From a virus: a stretch of DNA of 46,394 nt. The stretch covers positions 1-46,394 of the IMG/VR virus record IMGVR_UViG_3300021959_000081. One strand, 5' to 3'. The position numbers and the translations under genes were made by a program. This document shows, one piece after another, positions 41,992 to 46,394 of the stretch. The notes under the pieces were generated by a model. It ran no database searches and was not told where the DNA came from. It saw nothing but the letters and a program-made list of their open reading frames with translations. Numbering within the stretch: position 1 is the stretch's first letter; each line of letters begins with the position of its first letter.

Positions 41992-43221
41992 TTACGCTGT
42001 ATACAAGGCTTTCGTGTGATCGAATTCACAAGTTACCATGCCGTGCCAGCCATTTAATTTGTTCTTAACGACGTTCACGTATCTGTAGTTATCTTGTTCT
42101 TCCTGTCCGGTTATAACAGGATTTCGCGCAAGTAACAACATTAAATCTGCTTCTGCTGCCTTACCTGTCTTTGATCCTTCCATCATTGACTGGTCTAACT
42201 GTACTCTTCCCTCCGCTTCAGCGGATAGTTGAGACATATAAAAGATACAGCAGTTGTACTTCTTTGCAATCTGCCGTGCGTATACGACATTTCGTTTTAA
42301 GATTTCATCAATACGCATCGTGGATGTGGTGTAGTCTGCAAACTTATCTCCCATGTCAAGCACGACTACATCAGGTTTATGGTACTTACACACCGACTCT
42401 ACCCAAGCCATGTTGTAGTCAGAAGCATTCTTAACTTTCAACCAGGGCATACGCCTAGTACGCCAGTGTTCAAAATACTTTTCTTTGTTTTTCAGAATGT
42501 CCTTACTGCTCGCGTCAGACGATGCATTTAGATAGCGCACGATAACTCTATCGTAATCTTCTTCGTTCAAAAGTACTACACAGTTAGCACCCTGTTCAAT
42601 GAAACCGTTCTTACCAGCCAAGAGACTAGCGTGAAAAGATGTCTTACCTGTGTTTGGACGGGCACCAACTTCTATTAGTTGCCCGCCGTTCACTCCTTCA
42701 ATCTTCTGCGCCAACGAGCTTAGGTTAATTCGCCACCTGTACTTGTTCTCTTCTGCTTCAAGTAGCCTTTCAAAGGAAATGTCCTCCCAAGCAACAGACA
42801 CACGTGGGACAAAGTTATCGTCGTACCTATCAACTAAATCACGCAAAGGTTGTAGGCTTGTGACAGATCCGTTGACACATTCAAAACCTAAGTTAGCTAT
42901 CTCTTCACCAATAGCTTGTTGGAAAAGTTTAGATAGTACGGATTCAGCAATGTCCCTTCCCATAGGGAGTTCGTCGTTTAGTTTAGAAAAGATAACGCGA
43001 TACTTATCTTTATTGGCAGTTGTCATGGTTGGATTTTCTGCCATGAACACTGCTTCAATTTCGTTAGGAGAAAAGTCCCTGTCGAATTGTGACATAGCCT
43101 TGTCTAAAGTGTGCTTAATCTTCTGTATGTCTTTCGAGAAGAGCTTGTCAGGGCACCTATCTCCGCTGTGGTTTTCGTAGAAGTTTTTGTTCATCAGGCT
43201 ACGTAGTAGTGACAGTTCCAT
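41992..43221 (-). CDS. DnaB-like replicative helicase (409 aa)
   Basis: Unwinds DNA at the fork. Walker A is GARPNTGKTS (186-195), the arginine-rich part and E220/E221 of the LLNEEDYDR strand follow, and Walker B is VVVLDMGDK (285-293). LYFMSQLS-like YMSQLSAEAEGR and the final NVVKNKLNGWHGM agree with the RecA-type DnaB core. The N-terminal ~150 residues are helical. Primase is a separate gene directly upstream, unlike the fused T7 gp4. The genes meet at a shared base. Confidence 0.88.
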   Translation of the reverse strand: MELSLLRSLMNKNFYENHSGDRCPDKLFSKDIQKIKHTLDKAMSQFDRDFSPNEIEAVFMAENPTMTTANKDKYRVIFSKLNDELPMGRDIAESVLSKLFQQAIGEEIANLGFECVNGSVTSLQPLRDLVDRYDDNFVPRVSVAWEDISFERLLEAEENKYRWRINLSSLAQKIEGVNGGQLIEVGARPNTGKTSFHASLLAGKNGFIEQGANCVVLLNEEDYDRVIVRYLNASSDASSKDILKNKEKYFEHWRTRRMPWLKVKNASDYNMAWVESVCKYHKPDVVVLDMGDKFADYTTSTMRIDEILKRNVVYARQIAKKYNCCIFYMSQLSAEAEGRVQLDQSMMEGSKTGKAAEADLMLLLARNPVITGQEEQDNYRYVNVVKNKLNGWHGMVTCEFDHTKALYTA

Positions 43222-43973
43222 TACATGTTCTCCAAAGCAGCTACATCATCAGAATTTCGGTACTTGAGGTCGTCGTTTAAGTTTAATACTTTAACGGTGT
43301 TCACGTACAACCGCAAGTCTTTTGCTATAGAAAGTGACTTGGTCATGGCGTCAGGATCAAGAGCTATAATTACCGTGTCGTATTGAGATAGGTACTTCAT
43401 ATGATCATTTGATAATGATGTACCCATTAAAGATACACCTACCCTCTCCTGTGTCCCTACTACAACAGCACTAACACAATCTTCCACAACCACAGCAACA
43501 CTACCACCGCCGTGAACAAACGGCAAGGGTGACTTACCATACCGTTTCCACTTTGGCACACGGTTACCTATTGATCTACCGGTGGCGTCAACTATTTGGC
43601 CCCCGTGTTTAATAGGGAACACTACCCTATGTTCTAGAATATCGTAGCGGAAAAGCGATTTGTGCTGCTCTATGCCCCAACCTGTCAGCCATGTGGTTGC
43701 CTTGGCTGATCTATCTACAGATACGAAATGGTCAGGTAAAATAAAAGTACTGGTGGTAACGGACTTCCTGAGCAACCTGTTTCGTATATCATCAACAGAC
43801 AGATTTACTTTCGTTGTCCCTCTACTATTACACCTAGCTTTGTAGCAGTTCCAAACAACAAACCCGTCTAGGTTAGACACGGATAGCGTTTTGTATCCTC
43901 CACACATAGGGCAATTATCCCTGATCGACATACCCAGCGAGAGGTCTAGTGTGTCTATGTAACTCCGCATCAT
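43221..43973 (-). CDS. DNA primase with zinc-binding and Toprim domains (250 aa)
   Basis: Makes RNA primers. Zinc ligands C21, C24, C43 and C48 (NCPMCGGYKTLSV ... NCYKARC) form the template-reading zinc part. Toprim residues E164 (VVVEDCVSAV) and D206/D208 (IALDPDA) bind metal. The protein stops shortly after Toprim, so it lacks a helicase, which is supplied by the next gene. It is short for a primase but complete in motifs. Confidence 0.87.
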   Translation of the reverse strand: MMRSYIDTLDLSLGMSIRDNCPMCGGYKTLSVSNLDGFVVWNCYKARCNSRGTTKVNLSVDDIRNRLLRKSVTTSTFILPDHFVSVDRSAKATTWLTGWGIEQHKSLFRYDILEHRVVFPIKHGGQIVDATGRSIGNRVPKWKRYGKSPLPFVHGGGSVAVVVEDCVSAVVVGTQERVGVSLMGTSLSNDHMKYLSQYDTVIIALDPDAMTKSLSIAKDLRLYVNTVKVLNLNDDLKYRNSDDVAALENM

Positions 43974-44227
43974 GTGTCGTTACGAACAGTAAAGGTATCG
44001 AAACGACCGCTCGACTTCTCCTTGTTCCTTTTCCAGAATGACATCATGTCACCCACTATCTCGTTCCACTTAGGATATTTAACCTTGTACTTAGTACGGA
44101 TGCCAGACGGTTCTTCACACTCAAGATATACCCATTTTCTACCGTAGGCAACACCTAGCTTTCGCCATCCGCTGCCGATTCTGGGAAACTCATCCTGCAA
44201 GTAAAGCCAGTGATCTTCTTTCTTCAT
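43970..44227 (-). CDS. Hypothetical protein (85 aa)
   Basis: Basic, aromatic protein: DHWLYLQDEFPRIGSGWRKLGVAYGRKWVYLECEEP, then a Lys-rich second half with WNEIVGDMMSFWKRN. No known family. It overlaps integrase and primase by 4 bases on each side (ATGA type), so it is translated with them. Confidence 0.65.
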   Translation of the reverse strand: MKKEDHWLYLQDEFPRIGSGWRKLGVAYGRKWVYLECEEPSGIRTKYKVKYPKWNEIVGDMMSFWKRNKEKSSGRFDTFTVRNDT

Positions 44228-45090
44228 TGCTCGTTACCTTTCCTAGCAGTGAGTGCATGTAACGCACTGTTGTACGTATTTTTCATATACGGAACCAGGG
44301 ATTGAGGGCTACTGTGTCCAGTCACCGCCATAATTTGGGGCAATGCAACACCTGCTTCAACCATTTCTGTTGTAGCTGTTCTACGTAGATCCGACATACG
44401 AAGATGTGATGGTATCCCTGCTTCTTTCAACACCCTTCTTCCCAATGTGGAAAGATACTTCATGGTATACGGTTGATATACCCCCTGTGTTGGCTGTGTG
44501 TGTGGAACTACCCACTTTTGAAATCCAAACTCTTCTTTTTGTTGCGTAAGCATCGCAATAAGATCGTCAGAGATTGGCAGGTGAACGGAAACTCCCCTCT
44601 TAGATTGTTCTATATCAACTCTTTTATCCTCTAAGTTTAGGGAGTCCCACGTTAACGTCCGCATGTCTCCTAGTCTTTGACCCCACTCGTATGCCATTTG
44701 AATGATGAGTCCGAGATTACGGAATTCAAACTTACTATAGCAGTACTCAAGAAATTGAGCCACTTGTTCTCTGGTCCACATAGTCTTTCTCGGCTTTGTG
44801 GCCACACGTTTTACATGTGAAAACGGGTTGCTTCTCTCCACCATTTCCATAGACTCTGCGTAGTTCCACGCTCTAACGGATGCAGTCAGAACATGGTTAG
44901 CTAAGTGCGTACCACGAACCAACCAGTTTTCGTAAGCCTGTTTTGCATGAAAGTTTCGTAACTCATTTAGTGGTATCTCTCCCAAGTCTTCTAGCATAAC
45001 AGACAAGAACCTTCTATAATCGTGCTGCGTCCCTTCTTTTGTCCTAAAAAATTCAGGAGATTTCAAAAATCTATCTACCACATCATGCAT
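44224..45090 (-). CDS. Tyrosine recombinase (integrase) with altered box II (288 aa)
   Basis: Site-specific recombinase. R139 (GQRLGDMRTLTWD), K164 (EQSKRG), R236 (SDLRRTATTEM), H259 (VTGHSSPQ) and the nucleophile Y268 (VPYMK) are present. The residue three before R236, His in most members (HxxR), is S233. An N-terminal SAM-like core-binding domain lies at about 1-95. I chose the ATG at 45090, which overlaps the upstream stop by 8 bases; an in-frame ATG at 45138 would add 16 residues. No repressor or clear attachment site is in view, so lysogeny is uncertain. Confidence 0.87.
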   Translation of the reverse strand: MHDVVDRFLKSPEFFRTKEGTQHDYRRFLSVMLEDLGEIPLNELRNFHAKQAYENWLVRGTHLANHVLTASVRAWNYAESMEMVERSNPFSHVKRVATKPRKTMWTREQVAQFLEYCYSKFEFRNLGLIIQMAYEWGQRLGDMRTLTWDSLNLEDKRVDIEQSKRGVSVHLPISDDLIAMLTQQKEEFGFQKWVVPHTQPTQGVYQPYTMKYLSTLGRRVLKEAGIPSHLRMSDLRRTATTEMVEAGVALPQIMAVTGHSSPQSLVPYMKNTYNSALHALTARKGNEQ

Positions 45091-45268
45091 TGTTTTCTTT
45101 TTTCGGCCCACGGAATGTATCCTTTTTACTTGTTGCATCCAGTTTATAAAGTGCTCTTGTAATTAAGTCTACATCTTTTCTAACCGCATTAGTTACTGCG
45201 GCGCTGGTGTTTCTACGTTCACCTTTAGAAACGTAGTGCTTTCCAGAAGATTTTTTTCCTTTAGCCAT
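45083..45268 (-). CDS. Small basic phage protein (61 aa)
   Basis: MAKGKKSSGKHYVSKGERRNTSAAVTNAVRKD, strongly basic first half, mixed second half with LDATSKKDTFRGPKK. The pattern of GKxYxSKGERRN is common in small early proteins of marine phages; no function is known. Overlaps the integrase start and the next gene by 8 bases each. Confidence 0.65.
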   Translation of the reverse strand: MAKGKKSSGKHYVSKGERRNTSAAVTNAVRKDVDLITRALYKLDATSKKDTFRGPKKENNA

Positions 45269-45461
45269 CTACTTTCCAGTCCTCCATTATATAATCGTAC
45301 AGAGTGTTCTGTTCATCTTCGAAGATCTCGTAAATGATAATGCGATCTCCCGGTTTGCCGATCTTCCTGGCGCTTGTCTTACAAGATATCAACGTGTTAA
45401 AGGGGTAGTTATTAACGCCCCCAGTTGGTCGAGAGATTATCAGTTTGTAGTATCTATGCAT
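45261..45461 (-). CDS. Hypothetical protein (66 aa)
   Basis: ATG at 45461 chosen because it overlaps the previous stop by 8 bases, as other pairs in this region do. Starts MHRYYKLIISRPTGGVNNYP and contains RKIGKPGDRIIIYEIFEDE, beta-rich with an acidic end. No known family. The longer open frame upstream overlaps the neighbouring gene and is unlikely. Confidence 0.55.
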   Translation of the reverse strand: MHRYYKLIISRPTGGVNNYPFNTLISCKTSARKIGKPGDRIIIYEIFEDEQNTLYDYIMEDWKVDG

Positions 45462-45651
45462 CAGGTAACGTATCTTCTTCGTGTTTGCCGTGCATGTACG
45501 AAGATGTGACTGCTTGCTCCGCAGGTAGGTCAAGAGAAGCTGCGTGAGCACGAAGCTTTTCTACAACCGCCATAAAAGCGGGGGCTTCAGATCCCTTCAG
45601 ATCTACTCTTGATAGAAATTCTAGAATGTGTTTGATTGTATTGACGTCCAT
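45454..45651 (-). CDS. Small conserved marine-phage protein (65 aa)
   Basis: An AAGGAG site lies just before the ATG. The sequence MDVNTIKHILEFLSRVDLKGSEAPAF is a pattern I recognise from small early proteins of marine podoviruses, without known function. Helical throughout, acidic C-terminus (GKHEEDTLPDA). Confidence 0.7.
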   Translation of the reverse strand: MDVNTIKHILEFLSRVDLKGSEAPAFMAVVEKLRAHAASLDLPAEQAVTSSYMHGKHEEDTLPDA

Positions 45652-45662
45652 TTTTTATCTCC

Positions 45663-45891
45663 TTAATAATCTTCGTCAGCACCCCATAAACCAAAGTCAC
45701 GTCTCTGTGCTTTGTCTAGGGCTTCTTCAAGCTCGCTTTCTGAGCTTCAGGTATAGATGGAATGATAAACTTCTACTCCTTCAGAAAGATCATTGGCACG
45801 GTCAGCATAAATAATTCTTGTCCGGTACCATGATCGGCATTGTAATCCGACATATGCCAGAAGGCGTTGGGGGTAACTCACGTACAGTCAC
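45663..45891 (-). pseudogene. Small early gene broken by frameshifts
   Basis: A GTG at 45891 overlaps the stop of the upstream gene (GTGA) and opens a frame MTVRELPPTPSGICRITM that stops at TGA after 29 residues. Another frame then reads IIYADRANDLSEGVEVYHS up to a TGA. A third frame gives PEAQKASL, and the second frame resumes with EEALDKAQRRDFGLWG to a TAA at 45663-45665. Together these look like one ~75-residue protein cut by at least two single-base indels. It may be a decayed gene or a stretch of sequence errors; the large genes elsewhere are intact. Confidence 0.6.
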
Positions 45892-46127
45892 CAGCCAGGA
45901 GCAGAGTAGTCTCTATCCTTTTTATAAGATGCAAAACCATCTAGTCCGTATGCTGGGCAAACCAAAATCTTCTCAGGCAAACCCATGCTATCCTTCTCAC
46001 CTGCTTCACCACAGATAAAAAAGTGACCAGACTTTTCAGACATTGCATGTTTGAACATAGTCTCGTACTTCTCAACCTTCTTCCGAAGAAGTAAAACTTC
46101 TTCATAGTAATCTATCATATCAGACAT
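45888..46127 (-). CDS. Small early protein with coiled coil (79 aa)
   Basis: N-terminal coiled coil (MIDYYEEVLLLRKKVEKYETMFKHAM), then a part with FFICGEAGEKDSMGLPEKILVCPAYGLDGFASY, which has two separated Cys. Possible small zinc or redox protein but only two Cys are present. No family known. It begins directly after the stop of the next upstream gene and overlaps the broken gene by 4 bases. Confidence 0.65.
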   Translation of the reverse strand: MSDMIDYYEEVLLLRKKVEKYETMFKHAMSEKSGHFFICGEAGEKDSMGLPEKILVCPAYGLDGFASYKKDRDYSAPGW

Positions 46128-46361
46128 TTATTCAATCTCCTCGATATCAGCAACTTCAACCTCAACCATTTCACCATTGCGAACAACGTAGTGTTTAACT
46201 TTATTCGCCGCACATCTGATATAAGCACGACCACCATCAATCATATTACCGTTCTCAAACCGTTTATAATCATGACGATGGGCACTGTACTGTAGATCAC
46301 CAGTATCATCTTCAACAAGCCCAAACTCTACAGATTCAATTCGATCGGCATTGGTAATCAT
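46128..46361 (-). CDS. Small early protein (77 aa)
   Basis: First visible gene of the leftward unit. Sequence MITNADRIESVEFGLVEDDTGDLQYSAHRHDYKRF ... DGGRAYIRCAANKVKHYVVRNGEMVEVEVADIEEIE. Beta-rich, acidic; the pattern of FGxVEDxTG, HRHD and DGGxxYIRC is found in early proteins of podoviruses, function unknown. No ribosome site precedes the ATG, and the frame stays open for the 11 codons to the window end, so the true start may lie outside or across the join to position 1. Confidence 0.7.
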   Translation of the reverse strand: MITNADRIESVEFGLVEDDTGDLQYSAHRHDYKRFENGNMIDGGRAYIRCAANKVKHYVVRNGEMVEVEVADIEEIE

Positions 46362-46394
46362 AATTTGTGGCTTTTGTGTTACTCGTGTATCAAC

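Noticed and set aside
42650-43180. 176-aa rightward frame over the helicase gene
   Set aside because: Antisense to clear Walker motifs; Ser/Leu-rich shadow.

Overview
The window looks like the near-complete genome of a marine podovirus of the HMO-2011 type (the group named after a phage of SAR116 alphaproteobacteria). The strongest evidence is a leftward family A DNA polymerase (39248-41290) with a DnaJ-type zinc finger (two CxxCxGxG units) inserted between its exonuclease and polymerase domains, which is the recognised hallmark of that group. A short-tailed virion gene set, class II ribonucleotide reductase, ThyX, MazG, T7-type endonuclease I and a tyrosine integrase agree with this. No phage RNA polymerase is visible, and sigma70-like promoters are present, so host RNA polymerase probably does the transcription. 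The host itself is inferred, not shown.

Layout. (1) 1-1370: GC-rich and unlike the rest. It carries one cut-off gene and one complete gene, both leftward, a consensus leftward promoter under a 58-bp inverted repeat, and several smaller palindromes and repeats. (2) 1370-1773: AT-rich non-coding DNA with two near-identical rightward promoters. (3) 1774-32082: rightward late unit. It runs through small basic and Cys-rich proteins, a lysis cassette (holin candidate, small membrane protein, GH24 lysozyme), small and large terminase, portal, a large structural protein and scaffold. A third copy of the promoter and a structured leader then precede the major capsid protein, followed by a stem-loop, tail tube/hub proteins, tail fibre, a GC-rich Gly-rich tail protein, membrane proteins and four large or medium internal-virion-type proteins. 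(4) 46361-32095: leftward early/middle unit of small early proteins, one frameshifted remnant, integrase, primase, DnaB-like helicase, 2OG-Fe(II) oxygenase, DNA polymerase, a probable ssDNA-binding protein, a Cas4-like exonuclease, endonuclease I, DUF3310, RNR, endonuclease VII, ThyX and MazG. The two units converge with only 12 bp between their last stop codons.

The genes work together in a simple way. Primase, helicase, polymerase and nucleases copy and process DNA. RNR, ThyX and MazG adjust the dNTP supply. The late unit builds and packages a short-tailed particle with ejected internal proteins, and the lysis cassette releases it. If the window is a circularly permuted genome, the leftward genes at 1-867 would sit directly upstream of the gene ending at 46128, and the left region would be the divergent control region. 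The open frame at position 1 does continue in frame into the gene at 46361 when the ends are joined, but this could be chance.

The most interesting points are the control region at the left end, the three matching promoters, the integrase lacking its box II histidine beside a polymerase with Phe at position 762, a pair of tiny overlapping Cys-rich genes, a repeated C-terminal tag in neighbouring basic proteins, a GC-rich receptor-binding block whose edge lies inside a gene, and a short early gene broken across three frames.
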